From: Acanthosoma haemorrhoidale
Taxonomy: Eukaryota > Arthropoda > Insecta > Hemiptera > Acanthosomatidae
Direction of reading: 5' to 3'
NCBI GenBank assembly: GCA_930367205.1
Contig: OV884011.1
Location: forward strand, 142,535,937-142,599,936
Length of the DNA stretch: 64,000 nt
Below the pieces are notes generated by a model. The model made no database searches, had not been told where the DNA came from, and was given only the letters and a program-made list of their open reading frames with translations. The position numbers were made by a program, and so were the translations under genes. How positions within the stretch are numbered: the stretch's first letter is position 1; each line of letters begins with the position of its first letter. Below, piece by piece: positions 1 through 11,255 of the stretch.

Positions 1-2039
1 AGTTAAAGTACAACCACTAGAAAAAGTAAGAAATAAGTTCATTTATATTTTCTGAGCACTGACTTAATCAACCTATAATCTGAAAGGTGTTGGTCAGTTG
101 ATAGATACGGGGCCAACTTATGTTTGTTTTTCATTCATGTGTTTAGCACTATTATACCTTCCCCAAGATAAATACAACATAGTTTAATGAACTTGAAAAT
201 TTCAGATCCATAGGATAGTTTTTATGACCACTATTTTACGGGAAAACCACAGGCAAATCTCCTCCTTCCGGCCATTAAGTTAAAAACAATTAGCAAAATG
301 ATGTCAGTACATTTAAAAAATCAGTTCCGATGTCTATAGAGAGATATTTACAGCTCTGGAAGACCAGTAAGTACCGTGGGCATTTGCTTTTAAGCCGTCC
401 AAGAGGGCGTAAGTGGTTTTGACTTTGAAGCAAGTGCTGTTTATTGACAAGGAGTTGAAATTTCCTTGTAAACGGTGGGGCTTGAAGTGAATGATTTATG
501 AAATAAAAATCTCCCTTCTTTTCAGTATAAGTACACTTATATATTGATCGCTTTCGGCCCCACACGTTTCATTATTAAGCTCTAACAATCATTCTACTTG
601 TTCTGTGTCTGACCTATCACCGTAGAGTGGATATTTAATTCATTGGTTTAAACTAACAACCATTAAAAATTCCTGATGAATAGATTATTATATGTTCATA
701 AGTAACTTGACACTTGACATTTGTCTCTCACATCAAGAAATGTTTACAAATTCTCACTTAAAGTAAGTTATTTTTCTGACAATAGACAGTTAGTTTTAAG
801 GCTTGCTGCAGTCAGGTTCGGCAGTCAATGGTGTCTTGTGCTGTAACTATCCGATTTGGACTGCCTAAGACAGGATTTTTGATACGTTCCAGCATTACGA
901 ATTACTTATCCTCGAATCGATCTATTGGGGTTATTGCAGAGCGAAGTTTTCTGTTTAAGGTAGGACTGTGCTCCTTAAATAAATAAGTTTCTGTATATCC
1001 TATTAGGAAGCGTTATCGTGAGGTGGATCTCTGTTTGAATTCGGAATTAAGCATCAACCTGAAATTTGACCATGTTAGGCCAATTCCCAGCCTGTTTCAA
1101 AAGTGAATTACCTGTGTCCAGTGAGAAAGTTGATATATTTGGTCTTGGATTGTACTCCTAAAATCATATGGCTCTTGCTGTACTTGCAATAAATTGCTCT
1201 CAATGCAGCTATGTGTTATTTTTTTTAATATATGAATAGAAAATGATTAATGCCGTTTAGATTTAAATATACCTTAACAGACTCAAAATTTATCAAACTA
1301 AGGAAATAACTAAGCCTACCAGATCAGGTCAGGATGAGAGTATGTTGAAGAATCTCAAATTCTTTATAGCAGGTCTTCTAGAGGGACTGTAGGTAATAAA
1401 ATTGTCTCCTATCTAAATATAAAACTCAATTGTTGTCTCTTTTAGACTATTTATATTAAAAGTTAATTGGTGGAGATGCTCTTTCCATATAATACTTTTT
1501 CCTTTTCTTACTATCACATTTTCTTAATGTAATCTTAGTTATAAGTACCTTAGCTATATTACTTTCTATGTAACCTTTCGCTTTTGTTAATGCAACAAGT
1601 TTTACTAAAATATTTCATGCGTCTATTTATTATTACATCGTATGATTCTGAATTCGTTTTTAAGGAACCTATTCTAGAACCGTCGCCCAAAACATCCTCA
1701 CTTGTTATTAAACTTCAGAATTATTCACGAAAGCGGCAAAAACGGTCTAGGATAAATATTTGTTCACAACGGGTTTCACACAAAGACAATAGTATTTCCA
1801 AAATACGCCATGCAAACGATGAAACGATAAAAAAATGAAACAAATGCCTTTTGTTTTCTATATTACTTTCAAAACCCACCTGATATTAAAAAGCAATTAT
1901 GTCTGTGGGTTGTTATTAAACATTGAAGGGTCAGTCATTTGAAAGAAGTGGTTGCCGGTGATAAAAGGTAGTAGCTTGGGGGGTAGATTATACCCCCGAG
2001 CGTCACTTACCCCCAGGCACAGCTGGTATTAGGCCAATA
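1..2039. other. AT-rich non-coding DNA
   Basis: No gene, RNA or repeat recognised. Two short ORFs (290-565 minus, 91 codons; 1584-1838 plus, 84 codons) have AT-driven composition and no recognisable motif; I treat both as chance ORFs. Confidence 0.6.
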
Positions 2040-2180
2040 TTTTAAAAAAGTTAAGTGTTATGGAGGGCTGAGCAGTGCGCCGCAATATCCAGCCGCTGGA
2101 TAAATGAACTCCTTCGGCTACAACTCCAGCCGTCGTCTCGAGATAGCGGTCATTCCGGCCTGGAGCCGCTGGAAATATAA
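2040..2180. other. small GC-rich island with repeated AGCCGCTGGA
   Basis: About 140 bp of clearly higher GC than the surroundings. The 10-mer AGCCGCTGGA occurs twice, near 2090 and near 2164, with a related CCAGCCG between them. It could be a remnant of a mobile element or a regulatory cluster; nothing in it identifies which. Confidence 0.35.
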
Positions 2181-5100
2181 GCCAGAAGATTTTTCTTTAT
2201 TTTGATACTATCCTTTACGGGACTCTATAAAGATAGATTCTGGTTTCCGTTTGGAATCTTTCTTTCAAACGGTTTTAAGTTGATTACACAAATACAACAG
2301 TGATTTTTCTCTGCCTTCCATAGTATTTTATTATATAGCAGAAAATTAACTAGTAGTAGATCAATTTCTTGTAGCAACCAAATTCAAAAAAAAATTTTAT
2401 TTGTGAAAATTTTAAAATATGTATAAACGAAATTATCCACGCCAGTTTCTTAAATAAGTCCGGAGCAGATTTTGTTTGTACATATTGTGTTTAATTGGTA
2501 TGAGTGTGAACTGTACCTATTTATTGAATGAGTGTAATTGTGAGTAAGGTATGACTGAGCTTATAAATCACAATAATTATTAATGCAGGTTAAGGAAATT
2601 GTAATCTTGCAAACAAAGAACTTTTTAGCTAAAGTTAGTCTGATTCATTTCATTTTTCAAACCATCTTGGTCAATAAAAATCGCCTATTCAACCAATAAA
2701 CCGGATTTAAAACAGCTCAAAATACTAAAATGAAAATTTCAAGCAAAATTTGAGGTATTGTGGAATGTAATAAAGTTTCACTTCGGTTATTTTCTGGTAC
2801 TATTAATCGCTCAGGTAGACATAAAACGATTGCTCCGTAACATGCAATTTGCATTTGTCAGACCAATTTTATTTTAAACAGAACTTGATTGTAAATCAAG
2901 TAAAAATCAAAAACATAAATAAGTATATATCAATGCAATCAATAAGGAAAATATTAAACTTTTTGAAGTGACTCACCACTGTACCACTAAAGAGAAACGT
3001 CTAATTATTACCTGAAACATAAAAAACCAAGTATATAATTAACATACATGATATTAGGCCGAAAATAACAGAAGAAATGACAGAAATAGCAGTTCTTACC
3101 CACAATCTTATGGAAAATGCTGAAAATAATCTGTTTTCGTATAAAATCGTCTTGTGTCATTTACAAAGGGTAGAAAGGGAGGCATCATTGCTGATGTTAC
3201 AAACAATAAGAGATTGCGTAAGATCGTCAACCATGATCGAAGGAATTTATCAAATAATTATTTTGAGGATAAGTATAGATTCAAAATATTTTTGTTTATC
3301 AACAATATAATGAGAGGGATTTACAATACACTACCACGTGACTCACAATGCGTTTTGTATTTCAAAGGAAAGGTGAAAATTCTTAGAAAAAAAAACAACC
3401 CCAGAGACCGATTATTTCAGATAATAAGAAGATTCCTTGCCGAGACTAGTTCTTAACTCACTCAAGTTAAAACTTTCAGTTCAAAACTTACCATCAATGG
3501 CTTTAACCTGAAGCACGTGATTGAACTTTAAAATGGTTTAATTAAAATTTTCACAGGTCTACTAAGCGAGGGTACATGATCGTTAGGGTGATTATAAATT
3601 TTTTTGTTTTTTTATTTTTTTCAACTGATGGTCCCACTTTTATTTACTTACGTTTAAATTTACGATATTAAATAACAATTAGGGACCATTGTGCTAACTA
3701 ATTATTGGAATAATGGAAACATTACTTGTGTGAATTTACTATAGCAATATTCCATGAAACATTAACACTTTTAATTAACTAGACAGAAAATCTCAATCGG
3801 TAAGGGTGACATAAGCTAAATAGTACACTTCTTTACTTAAAACATTATGATTTAAGATGTCATACGTAAAGCCTATTGCGATCTGCATTAGTTGTCATTG
3901 CTGTTTTTAAATGTATCGACTCGATGCCTAGATTAAAAAAAAAACAAACAGTGGAAATAATTTATTTATAACCAATTTTCAGTACCCTGCCTTTCTCGGA
4001 CGAGCAAGTAAGTCTATTTGAAGTGCTGAATCAAAAAACTAAAAATTTTAAATAATATTTTTCGACTGATTACATGTGATTAGATATAGCACTTTTTGTA
4101 GAATTATTTTGTTATACTTATACATATTATTACTTAATGTGTTTATGCAATGCACGTAATTTTGATATGCTTTATTTTTGTTTATAATAACTTTCTGTAT
4201 TTTCTACGCCTCATTTGGAACAACTTATATTTTTTTTAAATGTAACATTAATTTTATCATCGAATTGAACTTTACAAAGTATTTAAAAAAAATAAACCTA
4301 ATAACTCAACTAAAATAAGTTTTGTATCAATTTTATTATGGATTTTTCCGTTTTCAGAGAGTGTATGTGACAACACCTGACAATACGTAGAATTATTTCT
4401 CACAAGTTATTAGAACGGAGGACTTAGTTTGACTAAAATTAGTTGTTTGTTTATTATGGTATTATGTCTGCAGCACCTGCCTTGTATCGTGACAGGGGCT
4501 TGACCCTCAGCAATGTTCCAATAAGAATTATTGAGTGAAAATGGACAATACTATGACAAGTTATCAGATTTGTATTTGTTTATTACCTTTAGACGGATAA
4601 AAAGAATCCCCTCTTGCCTCCCCAGTGACTGGGTACTTTGTAAGGCACAAAGTTTTTTTTTTATCATGCCGATATGTAGCAGTGAAAAGAGTTTCACCCC
4701 CCCCCCCTGGTTTAATATTTGGTAGCCAAAAAAACATGGAAATTTAGGACTTTTTGGTTATTGGAAAATAACATTTTTCCGGTGAATCGTGGAGTTCTTA
4801 GGAATTTGAAAGAAAACAAAATTTGGTAGGTACACAATTTTTTTGCCGAATCCAATATTAAGCGAGATAAATTTCATCAAAGTTGCGCAACATTTCCCCA
4901 ACTTGTTCCAATCTGCCCTTGTATGAAAAACAGGTAACGAAATAAAATCATTGATTGTGAAATTGTATAAATTTTATTTTTAAATAAAAAAGAAAACGTT
5001 TAATAAATGTTATAACAGGAAATTACAATAATATAAGTTAATTTAAAAAGTTGAAATATTTATTGTTCCAAATAATAAAATTAACCAACAAATAATATAA
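2181..5100. other. AT-rich non-coding DNA
   Basis: Nothing recognised. Overlapping ORFs at 3077-3310 and 3154-3456 lie in different frames of AT-rich sequence and carry no known motif. A C10 run lies near 4698. Confidence 0.55.
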
Positions 5101-6160
5101 AAAACAACACAGTTTTCATTCACAGTTTGTAGCATTTAATAACTTACCTGGCTTTTGATAACTGTCTTTAAACTGTATGCTGTCCTTGATCATTCAGCTT
5201 GCGGCACACCTACTGTATTTTTAATCACACCATCGAAGTCGTCAAAAAGATCTTTAGCTAGCACCTCTGCAACATTATCGCAAGAAGTGCTATTGCAGCC
5301 TTTGCTTATTGAGGAGGCATGCTTGTCGGCCACTCCAATAAATTCTTTTTTGTAACCGCAGGAATGAAACTATAACAGTGACTAGGGTGCTGCGTCTTTA
5401 GTCAACATAATGGACTTAGATAGGAAGCTTTGTGCCTATCCCCATTTATGTGGATTTTGGTTGTGTCCCAACCAACTTTGAATCAGGCGATGACTTTGAA
5501 GTCAAGAGACTTAGCAGCATCTTCTGCTGGTGACAGTCTTGCAAAACTAAATCCACCTTTAAGGCAGATTTGTGAACACCAGGTATCTCACTTCGTCGAG
5601 CGATTCGTTTGTATAACTACCATGAAATTTGTGGTTCAGATATTTTCCAGCCTCAATGGATTTTTAAGACAATTAAGGGTTTCTTAATGCCCATAACAGA
5701 GAGCACTATTTCCATGTCCTATGGCCAAAAAAGGTCGATATAGTATCACAAACAGTAAAAAATGAACGAAAAGTACATGTACAATGACTTGGTCGAGTAC
5801 CATGAACCTGCCTCTCCCTGGATTTGGAGGAATATGTTCTCATATTTGGAGAAATATGTAAGCGCAATGAGCAGAACATGAACATCAATACCTAGACTTA
5901 ACAATTACAAAATTTTCATAAACTGATACTTGGGAAATCGATGTGTTCCTTTCTTTACCTGCCTTCTTTTTCCAATTCTGGTCTCAAAAATTGAACGCAT
6001 CTTGTTGTTCTCATTCCCTAGGAATCTTTCTTCAGTAACTACATCATTAGTATGTGGATCAAATGTCGTCAGCTGAAGTGAATTCCTTGAAAATACTATG
6101 TTAGTACCCCTCTGAGCTGACTCACCCCCGTCAAATATCATTATGCCAAAGCTGTAATAG
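5101..6160. other. unclassified block with coding-like fragments
   Basis: Composition is less AT-biased than the neighbours. Several short open frames occur on both strands (5155-5355 and 5430-5687 plus; 5905-6141 minus), but none extends or matches a family I recognise. The minus-strand frame 5905-6141 runs into AGGTAAAG at 5953-5960, which fits a splice-donor consensus. The block may be a decayed transposon or a pseudogene; a real exon is possible but weakly supported. Confidence 0.25.
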
Positions 6161-6208
6161 GCTATGTTATATTATATTATGCTATGTTAATAGGCTACGT
6201 AATAGCTA

Positions 6209-7220
6209 ATGTTAAATATTTGTTTTTGAAAGGCAATACGCCTACGCAAATCAAAGATGAGTTGGATTCTGTGTATGGGGACTCTGCACCATCATTTACC
6301 GCAGTGAAATTTTGAGCAGCTGCATTTAAACGTGTCTTGGGAGACGATAAACGTTCGGGACGTCCAAAAACTGCAACTACCGACGAAAACATCGCCAAAG
6401 TTCACCAAATGGTGCTAGACGACCCCGAATTAAAGTGAGAGAGATAGCAGAGGTTATGAACATGTCAAAAGAACGTGTTTGTTTCATATTAAAGCAACAT
6501 TTAGAGATGAGAAAGCTGTCCGCGCGTTGGGTGCCACGTTTGCTCACGTTAGACCAAAAACGTTTTCGAATGAACATTTCCAACGCTCTGTTGGCGCAGT
6601 TTAGGCGCAATACATCCAAGTTTTGGCGCCGATTAATTACTGTGGATGAAACTTGGATACACCATTATACGCCTGAAACAAAAATACAGTCCAAACAGTG
6701 GACTGCAAAGGAGGAACCGGCTCCAAAAAAATCAAAAACTGTTTTTTCTGCTGGGAAAGTTATGGCGACTGTTTTTTGGGATGGTCATGGAGTTATTTTA
6801 ATCAATTATCTTAAAAAGAAAAAACCATTACAGGAGCATATTATTACTTGACAAGCTGAAGGCAAAAGTTGCGGAAAAACGGCCACATTTGCAGAAAAAG
6901 AAAATCCTGTTTCACCAAGACAACGCATCGTCTCACAGCTCAGCGGTTGCCATGGCGAAAACCCATGAATTACGGTTTGAACTGCTTGACCATCCGCCTT
7001 ACTCACTAGATCTAGCCCCAAGCGACTTCTTTTTGTTCCCTCATCTAAAAATTGCACTCGGAGGACAGAGATTTTCGTCAAATGAAGAGGCAATCACCTT
7101 CGTGAACGATTATTTTGCAGAGAAAAAGGCCGAGTACTATTTGGACGGGTTACAGAGATGGAAGCATCGCTGAGAGAAGTGTGTAGAGTTACAAGGAAAC
7201 TATGTTGAAAAATAAAAAAA
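6209..7220 (+). pseudogene. mariner transposase (D,D34D), broken
   Basis: A mariner transposase cuts and pastes the element at TA sites. Visible parts are an N-terminal HTH region ending in a SGRPKTATTDENI segment, the WVPRLLT linker region (here RWVPRLLTLDQ), and the catalytic domain. The catalytic acids are at VDETW (Asp codon 6645-6647), HQDNASSH (6919-6921) and PSDFFLFP (7024-7026), with exactly 34 residues between the second and third, as in mariner. Four lesions disable it: TGA at 6313-6315 where the family has Trp, a one-base loss near 6424, a frame break with a small deletion near 6845, and TGA at 7171-7173, again at an expected Trp. The two open pieces are 6435-6851 and 6889-7173. 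The start codon and first residues are missing. Confidence 0.92.
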
Positions 7221-7304
7221 AAAATTCTATTTATTAATAATTAATAATAATACTAATAATTAATTATTCTAAAATTAGGTCGGAAACTTTTCAGACCACC
7301 CTGG
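6209..7304 (+). mobile_element. mariner element, 5'-truncated and inactive
   Basis: The block contains most of a mariner transposase gene and a right terminal repeat of about 27 bp (7278-7304: AGGTCGGAAACTTTTCAGAC and on to CCTGG) next to a TA dinucleotide at 7305, the mariner target. No matching left terminal repeat is visible upstream of 6209, where coding similarity begins abruptly after a TAT-rich stretch, so the left end is lost. The right end now abuts a (TA)n tract. With two nonsense codons and two frame breaks in the transposase, this is an old non-autonomous relic. Confidence 0.9.

Positions 7305-7359
<55 letters not shown>
7305..7359. repeat. (TA)n microsatellite
   Basis: Nearly pure TA repeat with one C interruption near 7311. 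It starts at the TA target dinucleotide beside the mariner right end, so it probably grew from that site. Confidence 0.95.
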
Positions 7360-7362
<3 letters not shown>

Positions 7363-7640
7363 TATATAGGGTACATAGAAGGTTGTAATTGGAGTTTTGT
7401 AAAATTATGGCAAATATGAGAAACTCTTCAAAAAGTATAATTAATTATCGCTACGAACAACCATAGAACGTTATTTACCAAAAACCAAAAAAAGTCCGAA
7501 ATTTCGTGTTATTTAGACTGGTAATATTAAGCGGATGAGGGAGGAGGTCAAAAACACATATTCTTGTTACCACTACTAATATCTAAAAGATACTACAAAA
7601 AACCTTCGACCTGACCATTAGCAAGTTATGCCAATTTTAG
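7360..7640. other. AT-rich non-coding DNA
   Basis: Nothing recognised. It leads into the GC-richer promoter-bearing block that follows. Confidence 0.5.
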
Positions 7641-8555
7641 CTCCTTGGTTCCTGGACTAATAGGGCTATATAAGAAAATATTTATTCTTAATCTACTGTT
7701 CAGTTGAGGACAAGTGCGCCCCTCAATTACGACTGTCCTACAAAAAGCCATCTATATTTTATCGTCTCTGCGTCTGCCACGCCCGGACAAACACGACAAA
7801 GAGCTCCGCGCTCAGTGGAGCCACTTTACAAGTAGACAGAGCAAAGAAACAATCGGCTCGGGAGCCGAGATATATAGGGCTATTCAATTGGCCGGCCCAG
7901 GGCAGAGACACCGTGATCCGTCCTCGCCGTGGCAACGGGCCAACTGGTCCACGGGCCAAGCTATGCCAGATACCATAACATCATCCACTACACTAGATAT
8001 CCACTATTCCGATATCCCTTGTACATCAGTGTGTTTTTTTGCCAAGCCTTACCACCCTTGCTCCTTACTCTAGTAAATTACTAGTCGTTTCTCACGAAGA
8101 AGACAACAGGCCCGATAACGCCATCTCTCCGATAGAGCTATCTTTCATTCGCGGATGTATATGCTGATGTCGTAAGATATAATATACGTATTTTCTTGCG
8201 TATAACATGAAAAATTCCCTTTACCTGTTGTTTGACCTATGCCCAATACGGACAAACGCTATGAAAAGAATATAGCGAACCCTGAATGAACTTAGACGAA
8301 CGAAACAACCTGACGAAAGCGAAGTGCTACTTATAGATCGATATGGCATTATAGATCGATATTATATAGCTTAAAACTTCCATGACAATTGGTTCGAGCA
8401 TTAAGAAACGATGAACTCCACGAGTGCCATTATCAGTCATCTCTCCAAAACTAGCATATAATTTTTTACATCGAAATCCAGTTACACCCTTGTGTTAATA
8501 AAACGTTAAAATATCTCCTGCTGCTGTTGGCACGAGATGGTTGGGCATCTAGGGG
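7641..8555 (+). mobile_element. possible LTR or other retroelement block with promoter and polyA signal
   Basis: A GC-richer block carries, in order, TATATAAG (7667-7674), an arthropod-type initiator TTCAGT (7699-7704) and an AATAAA (8497-8502). This order and spacing fit a long solo LTR. I could not fix its ends, see a target-site duplication or find a second copy. An ORF of 119 codons at 7714-8073 has no recognisable motif. A degenerate host promoter or another retroposon type are alternatives. Confidence 0.3.
7667..7704 (+). promoter_or_regulatory. TATA box plus TCAGT initiator
   Basis: TATATAAG at 7667-7674 is followed by TTCAGT at 7699-7704. The initiator A (7702) lies 33 bases after the start of TATAAG, close to the normal RNA polymerase II spacing. 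No recognised gene lies directly downstream, so the promoter most likely belongs to a retroelement. Confidence 0.4.
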
Positions 8556-8689
8556 CCGTTGCATTGGGCTATGGGGGCATAGCTGGTCTCGACTATCTCT
8601 AAGGTAGTGGCAGGATTTGGGCCTTTCCTTTCCTTTCGTGTGTATGAAAATGTAAACATTGGTGGGTTGTAGTTGGACGTATCCTAGTT

Positions 8690-8925
8690 AAGGGATTTAC
8701 ATGGTTTTATCTGCATCATCCGATTGTTCTTTCAGTCCTATAAAACATGTGTAGGACTGGGGTACGATCCTCGGTTCCAGCCGGTTCCGGAGAGCCTGGG
8801 ATCTGATGTCGTCCATGTTTGTACTCTCTCTGACTGACATAAGTGGGCTCACCTAATTAGATTGATTATAAAAACAACGGCCTAGTGACCTGAACGTTTA
8901 GCGCCAAAATAAATCCATTGGTTTG
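8690..8925 (+). mobile_element. possible retroposon 3' tail
   Basis: A GC-richer stretch ends in CCTGAACGTTTAGCGCCAAA followed by ATAAATCC, a type of AATAAA-bearing end seen in LINE 3' tails. No coding part remains. The call rests on composition and the terminal motif only. Confidence 0.25.
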
Positions 8926-9435
8926 TTGTGCTTTAGAGAACGTGAGTAAAGGCCACTGCAATCTAAAAATAAGCTGGTGGACATAAAGGAGAACTTTCAA
9001 ATGCAGAACAAATAATATATTGTCTCACACTGGGTGTAAGGTAACACTAGTTATCACCTTACGCTTATTTATTATTTATGTTTCTTTTTTTCTTGTATAC
9101 CTGTATATCTGGATTTTTTTTTTAAATATTTTATTTCTTAAAATTTACTACCATGACATTGATATTTTAAATTCAAAAAATGTAGACATGTTTGTATTAT
9201 CATGCGTTTAATATCTAACAGATGAAGCAGTATTTCTAATAAAAGTATTTAAAAAAACAAAACGGAAATAAATGAATTCATGAGGATATCATTTATGTGT
9301 GCGTTATTTACAACATTAGTTAGAGCCATTATTCATGTTTAAATTACATACTAGTTAAAAATATAAGACGACAAGTGAAACCTATCGGTAAAAGTAATAT
9401 ATGTCACTTGGGGAAAGTACCGTTAGATTTAAGTT
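8926..9435. other. AT-rich non-coding DNA
   Basis: Nothing recognised. The ORF at 9020-9211 is a T-rich chance frame. Confidence 0.55.
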
Positions 9436-9601
9436 GCGAGGGAGGGGGCAACCATGTGGATTTGGGAGGTTTCTGGGCTATTCGTGAATACTATATGAAT
9501 GAGTGATGGAATGAAAATCGTAAAAAAGGTATGAATGAAATCATTTATCACATTTACTTATTGTCTAATTAGGCAGATGGTAATTTTAGCACAATAAAAA
9601 G
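9436..9601 (+). mobile_element. LINE family B, 3' tail (copy 1)
   Basis: This shares with the copies at 50.2, 51.6, 54.4, 58.1 and 60.5 kb the ordered blocks GAGGG..CAACCATGTGGATTT, TATGAATGAG, ATTTACTTATTGTC and GGCAGATGGTAATTTTAGCA, and ends at CAATAAAAA. Only the non-coding 3' end is present, as expected of 5' truncation during target-primed reverse transcription. Confidence 0.8.
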
Positions 9602-11030
9602 TTTCAATATATAAGAAAAGAATTAAGTAAACTGACGAGTATACGTCAGTAAAAAAATTAGCCTGGCATGTTTGGTTATACAAGATCTCGTTTGCATCAT
9701 TTGATCGGCTTCACTTGAGTTGGGTCAAAGATGTTCCGAATGAGCTACCTGCTTCTTCACAGAGTGTGGTGCTTGCTTTTCTAATTCGCGTCTAGAAAAG
9801 AGTCATTTTCAGCATTATTTTTTCTCATAAATATTGACAGAAGATCAGCTAATGTAACACATGTTTCAGATGAGTTACTTACAACTTATGGTAAAGCGAA
9901 CGTCATTAGTTTGGTCAACTTGTTTTTTTGCTGAAATTATGATCAATAAGTACATATTAATATGGATAAAGTATTTTTTTTAGATTCATTTAATATATAA
10001 TAATATTATCACTATAATTTATAAAACATACTTAGTTTTCAACAGCAAATATTCATTTATTTGATGCAGTGTAATTAGTCCTAGTTACGTTTTCATTAAT
10101 TATAATTTTAGACATAATGGACCTGTAAAGTTAAATTTGAAGTTGATGATAGAATATATATGATTAAATTAATACTTCTATTTCATTAAGTTATTTTTTA
10201 TAACAATATTGGGCAAAATGCTGCATATTATCATAATAATCACACCTTTTCCCCAACCGAGAAGGATGTTATTGAACTACCTAGAACAGATGACCTAGGG
10301 AATGAAATGCCACATGAAATTTATTCTATACATATTTAATAATAGCACAAATAGTAATTCGCACCAGCAAAAACTGCAAGGAGTATATTATAATGGAAAA
10401 AAGATGGCCATTGGCCAAACACCCCCACTTCCCGGAATGTTTTTCCCATAGGATATAGTAACTAATATATGCACTACTAGCATGGGGGCAATCATGAATA
10501 TCAAACGAATGTCGGGAATATTCAAATACTGTCATTCTTGTTGCACACCTCTCTCCTTGTTCCTGGTCCACTAATATTGCAAAAAATAAAAAATGGTAGA
10601 CCCGTGTAAAATCGTATTAGAACAAGTATCTATTGCAGAGCTTTAAACATTTCGCATTTGCGCTGCGTGTGTGTTAAAATATGAATAAAATTTAAAGTAA
10701 CTTACACTTGTATCAGTCCTAAAACTCCCACAGCTCTGACGATAAATTCCTGGATTTGTAGTTAATATCTTATTTCCAAACATTTATAAAAATCTCCAAT
10801 TCGATATAAAAGACAATATGGCTTAGGAAGTCAAGAAAAAATTAGGCTAAAGAGCAGTTCACCACCCCATCATGGGTTTCAATGATCATCCACACAAATA
10901 GTAAATATCATACATACATAGACCACTGATGATTTGTGATGATCCATAATTATACGGTGTGAATAGCTTAAATTTCTTTGGTGTTTACTCGTCACTAAGC
11001 GCGTTCATTATTTTACTGACTATACTAAAA
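9602..11030. other. AT-rich non-coding DNA
   Basis: Nothing recognised. The minus-strand ORF at 10326-10571 has no motif. Confidence 0.55.
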
Positions 11031-11255
11031 GGTGTCCTAGAATTAACGCAAGATTTGAATTTGCCACCATTTGTGCAGTAAAGTGCTGGCAACCCTAAAA
11101 AAAAAAACAATTTGACAGCTGACAGTTTAGGGTTAGTAAAAACGAAGCGTTACACGATAGAACAACGTGTCTTTATTGCTGAACATTATCTCAAAAATAA
11201 TGAAAGTTTGGCGGCTGCAGTTCGAAAATTAAAATTTTCTACAGAAACTGGATTA
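11031..11255 (+). mobile_element. 5' end of a DNA transposon with a DUF4817-type HTH
   Basis: The block opens with GGTGTCCTAGAATTAACGCA, which looks like a terminal repeat, followed by about 90 bp of leader and an open frame reading KTKRYTIEQRVFIAEHYLKN then NESLAAAVRKL. That matches the insect DUF4817 helix-turn-helix module found at the N-terminus of transposase-like proteins. The frame loses similarity after about 40 residues, near 11245, and no catalytic domain or right end follows, so this is a truncated relic. Family recognition is from memory of the motif, not a search. Confidence 0.6.
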
